64,000 nucleotides of DNA from DATAOG01 sp963757395 (lineage in GTDB: Bacteria; Pseudomonadota; Alphaproteobacteria; Geminicoccales; Geminicoccaceae), in contig CAVWRK010000007.1 in assembly GCA_963757395.1 (NCBI GenBank), forward strand, positions 47,967-111,966, read 5' to 3'. Positions 36,051 to 45,022 of this stretch are shown here, one piece after another. Each line of letters opens with the position of its first letter. Positions within the stretch are counted from its first letter, which is position 1. The notes under the pieces are model-generated. The model was given only the letters and a program-made list of their open reading frames with translations. It made no database searches and was not told the DNA's origin. The position numbers and the translations under genes were made by a program.

Positions 36051-36620
36051 ATGCATCCGGCTTTGGCGGGTTTCATCGCGACCTGCGAATTGGTCGTAGC
36101 CAGGACCGAGGACGCGGCGGATCGGGTCACCGCCATTGCGCCCTTGATGCGGGATCTTGCGGGTAGGGCGCACGACTTTCTTGCCGCCGAGCACTTCCGC
36201 AGCGAGCCAGATCACTATGCCCGGAACGCGATCCACATCGCGCCCGGCGGCGATCTCTCGCTGTTCGCGCTGGTCTGGCTGCCGGGCCAGTGGACGCCGG
36301 TCCACGACCATGGCTGCTGGGGCGTGGTCGGCCTCGTCCAGGGCGTGCTGGAGGAACGCAACTATATGAGCGCTTCCGGCGAGATCACCGCTGACCGCGA
36401 TATTCGCCTCAAACGCGGCGGCGTGATTCTGCTGAATCCGGGCTCGGTCTCCAGTTTCGTGCCGAACCCCGACCACATCCATATGACCGGCGTGCCCGAG
36501 GAACGCGAAACCTGTGTCAGCCTCCACCTCTATGGCCGCAACATGAACTCGTTCCATATCTACGACGTGGCGGCCGGCACGAGGCGCATGGTCGACGTGC
36601 CCCATCACGCCAGCCGCTAG
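36051..36620 (+). CDS. Cysteine dioxygenase type I-like cupin
   Basis: About 190 residues with a cupin fold. Metal-ligand motif WTPVHDHGCWGVVGLVQGVL supplies two His, and HIHMTG the later His. This matches the cysteine dioxygenase/3-mercaptopropionate dioxygenase family, non-haem iron enzymes oxidising thiols. Three consecutive ATGs occur at 36045, 36048 and 36051. GGGGAGG at 36037-36043 is best spaced for the third, which I use. The exact thiol substrate is open. Confidence 0.8.
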   Translation: MHPALAGFIATCELVVARTEDAADRVTAIAPLMRDLAGRAHDFLAAEHFRSEPDHYARNAIHIAPGGDLSLFALVWLPGQWTPVHDHGCWGVVGLVQGVLEERNYMSASGEITADRDIRLKRGGVILLNPGSVSSFVPNPDHIHMTGVPEERETCVSLHLYGRNMNSFHIYDVAAGTRRMVDVPHHASR

Positions 36621-36822
36621 CATCAGGCTGAACTTGCTTGGAAGGTTGGCCGCCCCAGCTGAAATCGGTGGTCGATGTGGGCCGCAAGACGCGGCTGGGA
36701 TTGATCTGGATCAAGGATCGGTTCGCCGCGACGGCCCAGATACTGACCCGCCCCACGGCAACGAAACGGCCGCTCTGGGCCTGGCGGCTTTGCGATCGGG
36801 TCGGAACAACAGGAGGACGGCG

Positions 36823-37254
36823 GTGGCTGAAGGTCTGATTACGCCTGATCAGCTCAGGCGGATTGCCGAAGAGCAGGAAATGGCGAAGGCGCGCGAGGCG
36901 CTCGAGAAGAAGCGCAAGGTCGACGACGACCGTCATCATCTCCGCGATGCGTTCATGTCCCAGGAGATCCACCCGGAGGTGTTCGAGCGCGTGTCGCGCG
37001 TGGTCAAAGGTGCTGCCGAGCGGGGCGAGCGCGAGGTGCTGGTGGTGCGCTTCCCGAGCGAGTATTGCACCGACGGCGGGCGCACGATCAACAACTTCGA
37101 GCCCGGCTGGTCCGACACCCTGACCGGCTTCGCCAAGCGCGCCCACGAGTTCTGGCAGAAGGAGCTCGAGCCGCAAGGCTACAAAGTGCGCGCCCAGATC
37201 ATGGATTTCCCGGGCGGCGTGCCGGGCGACGTCGGCCTTTTTCTCACCTGGTGA
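36823..37254 (+). CDS. Conserved 143-aa hypothetical protein, copy 2
   Basis: Paralogue of the protein at 19082, the same length and mostly identical: QEMAKAREALEKKRKVDDD, CTDGGRTINN, GYKVRAQIMDFPGGVPGDVG and terminal FLTW. GTG 36823 with AGGAGG at 36811-36816 gives exactly 143 codons, matching copy 1, so this start is well supported. Function unknown. It lies upstream of the DUF3141 operon. Confidence 0.8.
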   Translation: MAEGLITPDQLRRIAEEQEMAKAREALEKKRKVDDDRHHLRDAFMSQEIHPEVFERVSRVVKGAAERGEREVLVVRFPSEYCTDGGRTINNFEPGWSDTLTGFAKRAHEFWQKELEPQGYKVRAQIMDFPGGVPGDVGLFLTW

Positions 37255-37289
37255 CATCGGGCCGCATGGCGTGCCTGCGACGAGGCCCT

Positions 37290-39779
37290 ATGTTGCGGCG
37301 CAGCAATGCAGCGGGGAATTCCATGACGACGATCAAGGACAGCCGGATGGCGCGCGCGAGCGGGTCGCTCCGCGCTCAGCGACCTGCGGCGGATAAGGCC
37401 GCCCGCTCGGGCAATGGCATCATCGACGCGGCCGCGGCGCCGAGGGCGACCAGAGCCGCCGGCCGGCCGCCCATGACCGCGCCCTTCGGCGGCCTCGCCG
37501 AGGCGCCGATGCAGTGGCTGAGCCAGGCCGCGGAGATGCTGTCGTCGAAGACGGGCTCGAGCGCCGAGCCGACGGCCGGCGGCTGGATGAAGGAGGCGGT
37601 CGACTACTGGGTCGACGCGGCCCAGCGCCAGGTTCTGTTCTGGGACGTCATGCGCAAGCGCGGCAACCAGGCGCTCGAGCACTACCGGAAGGGGAAGCCG
37701 CCGGTGCTCGTGTTCGACTACGAGCTGGTCATGGACGGGCGCCGGCTCGAGCGGCCGGTCAACTACATGCTGCTTGCCATCAAGCCCGAGCCGGGCGTCG
37801 CGACCGACCCCGAGAAGCGGCCGTTCGTGATCGTCGACCCGCGCGCCGGCCATGGGCCCGGGATCGGCGGCATGAAGGAGTTGAGCCAGGTCGGGATCGC
37901 GTTGCGCAATGGCCATCCGGTCTACTTCATAGCCTTCCATCCCGAGCCTGAGCCCGGCCAGACGATCGCCGACGTCGGCTGGGCCGAGGCCCAGTTCCTG
38001 CTCAAGGTGCAGGCGCTCCACCCCGAGTCGGAAAAACCGGTCGTGGTCGGCAACTGCCAGGCCGGCTGGGCGATCATGATGCTCGCGGCCGCCGCCCCCG
38101 ACCTGGTCGGCCTGGTCAGCATCGCCGGCGCCCCGCTTTCCTACTGGGCCGGCGTCGAGGGCAAGAACCCGATGCGCTATACCGGCGGCCTGCTCGGCGG
38201 CAGCTGGCTCGCCTCGCTCGCTGGCGACCTCGGCCACGGCACGTTCGACGGCGTCAACCTGGTCAGCAACTTCGAGAACCTCAATCCCGCCAACACGCTC
38301 TGGGCCAAGCAATACAATCTCTACGCCAAGATCGACACCGAGGAGGAGCGCTACCTCGGCTTCGAGAAATGGTGGACCGGCTATTTCTTGATGACCAAGG
38401 AGGAGATGCGGGCGATCGCCGACGAGCTGTTCGTCGGCAACAAGCTGACCAAAGGCAGGATCCTGACCAAGGACCGGCGCGCGATCGACCTTCGCAACAT
38501 CAAGGCGCCGATCGTCGTGATCGCATCCTGGGGCGACAACATCACGCCGCCGCCGCAGGCGCTCTACTGGATCCCGGACCTGTACGAGAGCGTGGCCGAG
38601 ATCGTCGCCAACGAGCAGACGATCATCTACACGCTCGATGAGCGGGTCGGCCATCTCGGCATCTTCGTCTCGGCCAGGGTCGCCGAGAAGCAGCACGCCG
38701 AGCTGGTCAACACCCTCGATCTGATCGAGGTCCTGCCGCCCGGCCTCTACGAGATGGTGATCGAGGACAAGACGCCTGAGGACGTCGGCGCCGACCTCCT
38801 GCCGGGGCAGTATCTGGTGCGCTTCGAAGGGCGCACGACCCAGGACATCCTGGCCCTCGGCGATGGCCGCGAGCATGAAAAAGCGTTCGAGACCGTGGCC
38901 CGCATCTCCGAGATCAACGAGGGCCTCTACGACACGCTGATCGGCCCCTGGATCAGGATGTGGAGCAACGAGGCGAGCGCCGAGGCGCTTCGCCTGATGC
39001 ATCCGCTGCGCCTGCAACGGTTTCTCTTGTCCGACCTCAATCCGGCGATGTGGCCGGTCAAGCTGATGGCCGACCTGGTGCACAAGGACCGCCGGCCGGC
39101 CGCCGCCGGCAACGCGCTGGTGACGGCCGAGCATGCGGTCTCGGAGCAGATCGAGCAGGGCCTCGATCGGTATCGCGAGCTGCGCGACCACCTCTATGAG
39201 CTCTCCTTCAAGACGATCTACAACGCGCCCCTGGTCGAGGCGCTCGCCGGTCTGCGGGCGCCGCATGCCGATGCGCAGAAGCCGCGCGCGCGTAACCAGC
39301 GGCTGGAGGAACTGCTCGAGCAGAAAATCGCCGCGATCCGCGCCCGCGAGGCCGAGGGCGGCTTCGCCGAGGCGGTGATCCGGATCATGCTGGCCGGCGC
39401 CAAGGCGCAGCGGATGATCGACGCCCGCGGCTTTCGACTGGCCCAGCAGCTGGCAAGAGAGCATCCGCGGCTCCGGGGACTGAGCCAGGACCGGCTGAAG
39501 GCGATCGCCAGGGAAGAGGCCTTCATGATCCGGTTCGACGAGGAGCACGCGCTCGCCAGCCTGCCGGCGCTGCTGCCGAACGAAGCGGACCGGCGCGAGG
39601 CGCTGGACGTCGTGCGCAAGGTCGGGCGCGCGCGCGGCGCGCTCAGCGCCGAAGGCGAGGCCCTGCTCGCCAGGATCGAGCGGATCCTCGGACTCGGGCC
39701 GGCGGGCGCGCCGGCGCCGGGACGCCGGGCGAAGCGCCAGCCGGCAACCGGGCGCGCCGCAGCCAGGAACGGGTCATGA
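37290..39779 (+). CDS. DUF3141 protein, PHA-synthase-like alpha/beta hydrolase
   Basis: About 829 residues. After an Ala/Arg-rich N-terminus there is a PhaC-like segment (AAQRQVLFWDVMRKRGNQAL). A hydrolase domain follows with NCQAGWAIMMLAAA (Cys nucleophile elbow in the PHA-synthase style), and ASWGDNITPPPQALYW and GHLGIFVSA carry the Asp and His. The long C-terminal helical part belongs to DUF3141. Start is ATG 37290 with GAGG 5 bp upstream; ATG 37323 is possible. The stop overlaps pta by 4 bp. The reaction is unproven; acyl transfer or hydrolysis is inferred. Confidence 0.85.
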   Translation: MLRRSNAAGNSMTTIKDSRMARASGSLRAQRPAADKAARSGNGIIDAAAAPRATRAAGRPPMTAPFGGLAEAPMQWLSQAAEMLSSKTGSSAEPTAGGWMKEAVDYWVDAAQRQVLFWDVMRKRGNQALEHYRKGKPPVLVFDYELVMDGRRLERPVNYMLLAIKPEPGVATDPEKRPFVIVDPRAGHGPGIGGMKELSQVGIALRNGHPVYFIAFHPEPEPGQTIADVGWAEAQFLLKVQALHPESEKPVVVGNCQAGWAIMMLAAAAPDLVGLVSIAGAPLSYWAGVEGKNPMRYTGGLLGGSWLASLAGDLGHGTFDGVNLVSNFENLNPANTLWAKQYNLYAKIDTEEERYLGFEKWWTGYFLMTKEEMRAIADELFVGNKLTKGRILTKDRRAIDLRNIKAPIVVIASWGDNITPPPQALYWIPDLYESVAEIVANEQTIIYTLDERVGHLGIFVSARVAEKQHAELVNTLDLIEVLPPGLYEMVIEDKTPEDVGADLLPGQYLVRFEGRTTQDILALGDGREHEKAFETVARISEINEGLYDTLIGPWIRMWSNEASAEALRLMHPLRLQRFLLSDLNPAMWPVKLMADLVHKDRRPAAAGNALVTAEHAVSEQIEQGLDRYRELRDHLYELSFKTIYNAPLVEALAGLRAPHADAQKPRARNQRLEELLEQKIAAIRAREAEGGFAEAVIRIMLAGAKAQRMIDARGFRLAQQLAREHPRLRGLSQDRLKAIAREEAFMIRFDEEHALASLPALLPNEADRREALDVVRKVGRARGALSAEGEALLARIERILGLGPAGAPAPGRRAKRQPATGRAAARNGS

Positions 39780-40762
39780 AAAGGTCGCAGGATCCGGCCG
39801 AGATCAGCCTGCCGCACAAGGCGGCGCGCGAGTACCGGGTCTATCCGGCGCTGATCGAGCGCTGCGCCGAGCTCGAGCCGGTCGCCGCCGCGGTCGCCCA
39901 TCCCTGCGATCAATCCTCGCTGACCGCGGCGGTCGAGGCGGCCGAGGCCGGCCTGATCAAGCCGGTGCTGATCGGCCCGGGAGCCAAGATCCGGGGCGTC
40001 GCCGAGCAGTTCGGGCTCGATATCTCCCGGTACCGCCTGGTCGATGCGCCGCATAGCCACGCCGCCGCCGCTCAAGCGGTCGAGATCGTGCGCGCGGGCG
40101 ACGCCGAGACCCTGATGAAGGGCAGCCTGCACACCGACGAGCTGATGGGCGAGGTGGTGAGGAAAGATACCGGCCTGCGGACCGAGCGCCGGATCAGCCA
40201 CGTCTTCATCATGGACGTCCCGACCTACCCCAAGCCGCTCGGCGTCACCGACGCCGCGATCAACATCTTTCCCGATCTCGAGACCAAGGTCGACATCGTC
40301 CAGAACGCGATCGACATGGCGCGCGCTCTGGGCGTCGAGCTGCCCAAGGTTGCGATCCTCTCGGCGGTCGAGACCGTAACCCCGAAAATCCCCTCGACGA
40401 TCGATGCCGCAGCGCTGTGCAAGATGGCCGAGCGCGGCCAGATCACCGGCGGCCTGCTCGACGGGCCGCTCGCCTTCGACAACGCGATCAGCAAGGAGGC
40501 GGCCCTGATCAAGGGCATCCACTCCGAGGTCGCGGGCGACGCCGACATCCTTTTGGTCCCGGACCTCGAGGCCGGCAACATGCTGGCCAAGCAGCTCACC
40601 TTCCTGGCGAACGCCGACGCCGCCGGGATCGTGCTCGGGGCCCGCGTGCCGATCATCCTGACCTCGCGGGCGGACACGGTGCGCGCCCGCATGGCGTCCT
40701 GCGCGGTCGCCGTCCTGCTCGCCCACGCCCGCCGGCAAGCCGGTGCGCCGGCGGCGGAGTAG
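39776..40762 (+). CDS. pta: Phosphate acetyl/butyryltransferase
   Basis: The 328-residue single PTA_PTB domain shows SLHTDELMGEV, RISHVFIMDVPTYPKPLGVTD, LDGPLAFDNAIS and DILLVPDLEAGNMLAKQL. Relatives in this operon type often carry an extra MaoC-like hydratase domain; here only the transferase is present. It converts acyl-CoA and phosphate to acyl-phosphate, feeding the kinase next door. ATG overlaps the DUF3141 stop (ATGA). A short-chain acyl substrate other than acetyl is possible. Confidence 0.9.
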   Translation: MKRSQDPAEISLPHKAAREYRVYPALIERCAELEPVAAAVAHPCDQSSLTAAVEAAEAGLIKPVLIGPGAKIRGVAEQFGLDISRYRLVDAPHSHAAAAQAVEIVRAGDAETLMKGSLHTDELMGEVVRKDTGLRTERRISHVFIMDVPTYPKPLGVTDAAINIFPDLETKVDIVQNAIDMARALGVELPKVAILSAVETVTPKIPSTIDAAALCKMAERGQITGGLLDGPLAFDNAISKEAALIKGIHSEVAGDADILLVPDLEAGNMLAKQLTFLANADAAGIVLGARVPIILTSRADTVRARMASCAVAVLLAHARRQAGAPAAE

Positions 40763-40767
40763 ACGGC

Positions 40768-41973
40768 GTGGCCGATGCCGTCCTGACCATCAACGCCGGT
40801 TCCTCGAGCCTGAAATTCTCCGTCTACCGCGTCGCCGAGGGCGACCGGCCCGAGCTCGCCGCCAAGGGTCAGATCGAGGGCATCGGCACCTCGCCGCGCT
40901 TCGTCGCCGAGGACGCCGCAGGCCAAGGCCTGGTCGACCGCCGCTGGCCGGACGATCGGACCTCCGGCCACGCCGAGTTCTTCCGCGTCCTGGGTGGCTG
41001 GCTGCGCGAGCATTTCAGCGACATCGCGCTGCTCGGCGTCGGCCATCGGGTCGTGCATGGCGGCGTCGACTATGCCGCGCCGGTGCGCGTCGATCCGGCG
41101 GTGCTCGAGAAGCTGACTGCGCTCTGTCCGCTGGCGCCCCTGCACCAGCCGCACAACCTCGCCGGCATCCGCGTGGTCGCCGCGCTCCGGCCCGACCTGC
41201 CGCAGGTCGCCTGCTTCGATACCGCCTTCCACCGCGCCCACCCCGAGGTCGCCGACTGGTTCGCCCTGCCGCGCCGGTTCTACGACCAGGGCATCCGCCG
41301 CTACGGCTTCCACGGCTTGTCCTACGAATATATCGCGCAAGCGTTGCCGGAGGTCGCGCCCGCCATCGCCGACGGCCGGGTGGTGGTCGCCCATCTCGGC
41401 AGCGGCGCCAGCATGTGCGCCATGCAGGCTGGGCGCAGCATCGACAGCACGATGGGCTTCACCGCCCTCGACGGCCTGCCGATGGGCACCCGCTGCGGCG
41501 CGCTCGATCCGGGCGTGGTGCTGCATCTGATCCGGGCCTACGGCATGGATGCGGACGCGATCGAGCGCCTGCTCTACCACGACTGCGGCCTCAAGGGCGT
41601 GTCCGGGATCAGCAACGACATGCGGGATCTCTTGGCGAGCGCCGAGCCGCGGGCCGCGCAGGCGATCGAGCTGTTCGTCTACCGGATCGCCCACGAGCTC
41701 GGCGCGCTCACCGCAGCGCTCAGCGGCCTCGACGGCCTCGTGTTCACCGCCGGGATCGGCGAGCGCTCGGCCGAGATCCGCGCCCGGGTCTGCGCCCGCG
41801 CCGGCTGGCTCGGCATCGAGCTCGACCAGGCGGCCAACCGGGAAGGCGGCCCGAAGATCTCGGCTGCCTCCAGCCGGGTCGCGGTCTATGCGATCCCGAC
41901 CGACGAGGAGCAGATGATCGCCCGCCACACGCTGGCCGTGCTGCGCCGGCCGCCGATCCCTGGAGCCGCCTGA
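40768..41973 (+). CDS. ackA: Acetate/propionate kinase family
   Basis: The 401-residue kinase has LTINAGSSSLKFSVY (phosphate 1 motif), VGHRVVHGG, FDTAFH, RYGFHGLSYEYI, VVAHLGSGASM and FTAGIGERSAEIR. GTG 40768 has GGAG 9 bp upstream. It transfers phosphate from acyl-phosphate to ADP. Its stop overlaps fabI as TGATG, so all four genes look translationally coupled. Confidence 0.95.
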   Translation: MADAVLTINAGSSSLKFSVYRVAEGDRPELAAKGQIEGIGTSPRFVAEDAAGQGLVDRRWPDDRTSGHAEFFRVLGGWLREHFSDIALLGVGHRVVHGGVDYAAPVRVDPAVLEKLTALCPLAPLHQPHNLAGIRVVAALRPDLPQVACFDTAFHRAHPEVADWFALPRRFYDQGIRRYGFHGLSYEYIAQALPEVAPAIADGRVVVAHLGSGASMCAMQAGRSIDSTMGFTALDGLPMGTRCGALDPGVVLHLIRAYGMDADAIERLLYHDCGLKGVSGISNDMRDLLASAEPRAAQAIELFVYRIAHELGALTAALSGLDGLVFTAGIGERSAEIRARVCARAGWLGIELDQAANREGGPKISAASSRVAVYAIPTDEEQMIARHTLAVLRRPPIPGAA

Positions 41974-42782
41974 TGCCACCGACCGAGACCGACAAAACCG
42001 TGCCGTTCGACGCCAACCTCCGCCGGCTCGAGGGCAAGAAGGGCCTGGTGATCGGCATCGCCAACGAGCACTCGATCGCCTACGGCTGCGCCAAGGCGTT
42101 CCGCTCGTTCGGGGCCGAGCTCGCGATCACCTATCTGAACGACAAGGCCAGATCCTACGTTCTGCCGCTCGCCCGCGAGCTCGAGGCGCCGGTCTTCATG
42201 CCCCTCGACGTCCAGGCCCCGGGCCAGCTCGAGGCCGTGTTCGAGGAGATCGAGCGGCGCTTCGGCCGCCTCGACTTCGCGCTCCACTCGATCGCCTTCG
42301 CGCCCAAGGCGGACCTGCAGGGCCGCGTCGTCGACTGCTCGCGCGAAGGTTTTCTCACCGCGATGGACGTCTCCTGCCACTCCTTCATCCGCATGGCGAG
42401 GCTCGCCGAGCCGCTGATGAAGGACGGCGGCGCACTGTTCACGATGAGCTATTTCGGCGCCGAGCGGGTGGTCGAGAACTACAACCTGATGGGCCCGGTC
42501 AAGGCGGCGCTCGAGGCGGCGGCACGCTATCTGGCGGCGGAGCTCGGGCCCAAGGGCATCCGCGTGCACGCGATCTCGCCCGGACCGCTCAAGACCCGGG
42601 CCGCCTCCGGCATCGCGCATTTCGACGCCCTGCTCGATCAGGCGGCCGCGCGCGCGCCGAGCCGGAGCCTGGTCACGATCGAGGACGTCGGCTTCGCGAC
42701 CGCGGGGCTCGCGACCGATGCCGCCAGGCTGATCACCGGCGATACCATCTACATCGACGGCGGCTACCACATAATGGGTTGA
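41973..42782 (+). CDS. fabI: Enoyl-ACP reductase
   Basis: The 269-residue short-chain dehydrogenase has the nucleotide-binding start KKGLVIGIANEHSIAYG and the FabI active site with Tyr160, Tyr170 and Lys177 (SYFGAERVVENYNLMGPVK). The C-terminus is YIDGGYHIMG. It reduces enoyl-ACP in fatty acid synthesis. This one lies in a DUF3141-pta-ackA operon, so it may be a second, specialised FabI. The last 95 bp are partly repeated at 44842. Confidence 0.93.
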   Translation: MPPTETDKTVPFDANLRRLEGKKGLVIGIANEHSIAYGCAKAFRSFGAELAITYLNDKARSYVLPLARELEAPVFMPLDVQAPGQLEAVFEEIERRFGRLDFALHSIAFAPKADLQGRVVDCSREGFLTAMDVSCHSFIRMARLAEPLMKDGGALFTMSYFGAERVVENYNLMGPVKAALEAAARYLAAELGPKGIRVHAISPGPLKTRAASGIAHFDALLDQAAARAPSRSLVTIEDVGFATAGLATDAARLITGDTIYIDGGYHIMG

Positions 42783-42850
42783 GCCGTCTGGTGCTTTGGC
42801 AGCAGTGTTGCGTTGCATCGACCGGAAGCGGTCTGAAAAGGGGAACGAGC

Positions 42851-43696
42851 ATGCGCCTCACGCTTACTCTGATGACCGGCGCCGCGATGATTGGCGCTTT
42901 CCTGAGCGGTGGCGGCCTCGCGGTTGCCCAACCGGCGAGCACCGCAGGTGCCGAAGTCGGCGCCGGCCCGAGCGGTCAGGGTACGACCTACACGGTGGGC
43001 GCGGGCGTCGGCGTGGCGCCGGATTACGAGGGTTCGGACGATTACGAGCTGGTCCCGCTCTGGAACCTGAGGGTGAGCAATCTCTACCATCCGAACACGT
43101 TCGTTCAGATTTTCGGTCCGCGGCTCCGGTCAAACTTCCTGCCGGACGAGCACTGGCGGTTCGGCGTTGCCGGTCAATTCATCAAGGAACGCGATCATCA
43201 CGTCGAGGACAGTAAGGTCGGCGATCTCAAGAGCGTCGACGCGTCGGTGATGCTCGGCGTCGTCGGCGGCTATGACTTCCTGGCCGATCCGCGGCAGAAT
43301 CTTGCCCTGGAAATCGAGGCCCGGCAGGACGTCTCCGGCGGCAACGGCTTTCTGGGCACCCTCCGGGGAACCTACGGGACGCCGCTGACGGAGAGCTGGC
43401 GCCTGGACACCGCGATCGAGGGGACCTGGGCGAGCAGTGACTACATGGACGCCTATTTCAGCATCGATTCCGCCGACGCCGCCCGCAGCGGGCTCGACCA
43501 GTACAGCGCCGATGCCGGCTTCAAGGACGTCGCCTTCGGCGGCACGCTTACGTACAGCTTCCTGGAACGATGGAGTGTGTCGACGATCGCGACCTACACG
43601 CGTCTGATCGGCGACGCCGCCGACAGCCCGGTGGTCAAGGACCAGGGCAACGAGAACCAGTTCTTCGGCGGGGCGCTGGTCAACTACCGATTCTGA
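42851..43696 (+). CDS. MipA/OmpV family outer-membrane protein
   Basis: The 281-residue protein has a signal peptide (MRLTLTLMTGAAMIGAFLSG) and then a beta-barrel typical of MipA/OmpV: TYTVGAGVGVAPDYEGSDDY, YHPNTFVQIFGPRLRSNFL, GVVGGYDFLADP, ending VNYRF. ATG 42851 is supported by GGGGAACGAG upstream. MipA proteins are outer-membrane proteins linked to murein hydrolase or efflux contexts; the role here is unknown. Confidence 0.88.
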   Translation: MRLTLTLMTGAAMIGAFLSGGGLAVAQPASTAGAEVGAGPSGQGTTYTVGAGVGVAPDYEGSDDYELVPLWNLRVSNLYHPNTFVQIFGPRLRSNFLPDEHWRFGVAGQFIKERDHHVEDSKVGDLKSVDASVMLGVVGGYDFLADPRQNLALEIEARQDVSGGNGFLGTLRGTYGTPLTESWRLDTAIEGTWASSDYMDAYFSIDSADAARSGLDQYSADAGFKDVAFGGTLTYSFLERWSVSTIATYTRLIGDAADSPVVKDQGNENQFFGGALVNYRF

Positions 43697-43753
43697 GCGG
43701 TCGGCAGGAGCACCCGGGTCGAGGCCACCGAGTATGCCGGAGGCTGCACGGTC

Positions 43754-44848
43754 ATGCGCGGAACGACCCGGAATCGTGGGGACGGCGAGAACCGGATCGA
43801 GCGCGCCCTTGGCCTCGTTGTGCTGGCCGTCCTGGCGGTCGGCTGCGTGCTCGTGCTGCGGCCATTCTTCACCGCGGCCAGCTTTGCCCTAATCCTGGTC
43901 GTCGCCACCTGGCCGGCGTTCGAGGGTCTGCGGCGCCTGCTCGGCGGCCGTAAGACGCTAGCCGCACTGCTGATGATCACGCTCGCGACGCTGGTGTTCG
44001 TGGTGCCGCCGGCGGTGGTCGCCTCGAGAATCGACTACAACGTCGCTGGTGCGGTCCGGCTCGTGAGCGACGTTGCGCAGCACCGCCTGCCGCCGCCACC
44101 GGCCTGGGTCGCCGAGATCAACGTGATCGGCCCGGAACTCTCCACCCGCTGGCAGGCCCTGGCGGGCGGCGAGCCCGAGGCGGCGGAACGGGTCCAGGCG
44201 TTCGTCGCCTGGGCCCGGCAGCAGCTGATCGGCGCCGGCCTCAGCCTGGGTAACGCCGTCGTGCAGCTGATCCTGGCTATTCTGACCGCGTTCTTCCTCT
44301 ATCGCGATGGGGCGGCGGTCCGGCGCAGCCTGGTCATGGCCGGGCAGCGCATCGCCGGCGACCAGGCGCCGCGCCTGCTCCGGGTCGCCTACGCGACCAT
44401 CAACGGTGTGGTCTACGGCGTGCTCGGGACCGCGCTCGCCCAGGCGCTGCTGCTCCTGATCGGGCTCTGGACCACCGGCATTCCCGCGGCGCTGCTGCTC
44501 GGCCTCGTCCTGTTCGTGCTGTCCCTGATTCCGTTCGGGCCCGTGCTCATCATTGGGCCGGCGGCGGTCTGGCTCTATCTCAGCGGCCAGGTTGGATGGA
44601 TGGTCTTCATCGTTGTCTGGAGCATCGCCGCCGGCATTCTGGCCGACAACGTCCTCAAGCCCTGGCTGATCAGCCGCGGCAGCGACCTGCCCCTGATTTT
44701 GATCCTGTTCGGCGTGATCGGCGGCGCCGTCACGTTCGGTTTTCTCGGGCTGTTCCTCGGCCCGACGCTGCTGGCGGTCGGCTACGAGCTGATCCGCGAA
44801 TGGAGCGCCGTCGAAACCTCCGACCCCGAGCTGAGCTCGCAGACGTAG
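43754..44848 (+). CDS. AI-2E family transporter (PerM-like)
   Basis: The 364-residue protein has about eight membrane helices and the family pattern: TLVFVVPPAVVASRI near the start, YRDGAAVRRSL, and a C-terminal VWSIAAGILADNVLKPWLIS, then FGFLGLFLGPTLLAVGYEL. Members include quorum-signal exporters and Na+/H+ antiporters; the specific substrate is unknown. Its stop lies inside the copied fabI 3' end at 44842, so the last residues may come from the rearrangement. A piece of this gene is found at 19644. Confidence 0.85.
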   Translation: MRGTTRNRGDGENRIERALGLVVLAVLAVGCVLVLRPFFTAASFALILVVATWPAFEGLRRLLGGRKTLAALLMITLATLVFVVPPAVVASRIDYNVAGAVRLVSDVAQHRLPPPPAWVAEINVIGPELSTRWQALAGGEPEAAERVQAFVAWARQQLIGAGLSLGNAVVQLILAILTAFFLYRDGAAVRRSLVMAGQRIAGDQAPRLLRVAYATINGVVYGVLGTALAQALLLLIGLWTTGIPAALLLGLVLFVLSLIPFGPVLIIGPAAVWLYLSGQVGWMVFIVVWSIAAGILADNVLKPWLISRGSDLPLILILFGVIGGAVTFGFLGLFLGPTLLAVGYELIREWSAVETSDPELSSQT

Positions 44849-44912
44849 AGTTCGCGACCGCCGGGCTCGCGACCGATGCCGCCAGGCTGATCACCGCGGC
44901 TACCTCATCATG
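44842..44912 (+). repeat. Partial copy of the fabI 3' end
   Basis: GACGT, then TTCGCGACCGC, GGGCTCGCGACCGATGCCGC and CAGGCTGATCACCG match 42684-42741. A deletion of about 20 bp follows, then CGGCTACC and CATCATG matching the last fabI codons. The direct repeat brackets the MipA and AI-2E genes. Confidence 0.8.
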
Positions 44913-44975
44913 CGCCGAGCGTCCGCCGGCGTTGCGCGGCATGGATTCCGAAGACTCGGCCTGCTAGTCTCCCGC

Positions 44976-44992
44976 CGAGGGAGATCGGTGAT
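44976..44992 (+). terminator. Short hairpin before the sugar ABC operon
   Basis: TCTCCC-GCCGA-GGGAGA can form a 6-bp stem with a 5-nt loop about 30 bp upstream of the first permease gene. No T-run follows. It could terminate the upstream transcript weakly or act in the leader. Weak evidence. Confidence 0.25.
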
Positions 44993-45022
44993 GGAGCGCC
45001 GTCCAGCCGCCGTGAGCGCCCG

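Noticed and set aside
34134..36623. Open frame of over 800 codons opposite the RND pump
   Set aside because: Same antisense artefact; the plus-strand pump and cupin genes are fully recognisable.
37179..39548. Long minus-strand frame opposite DUF3141
   Set aside because: Antisense shadow without domain features.
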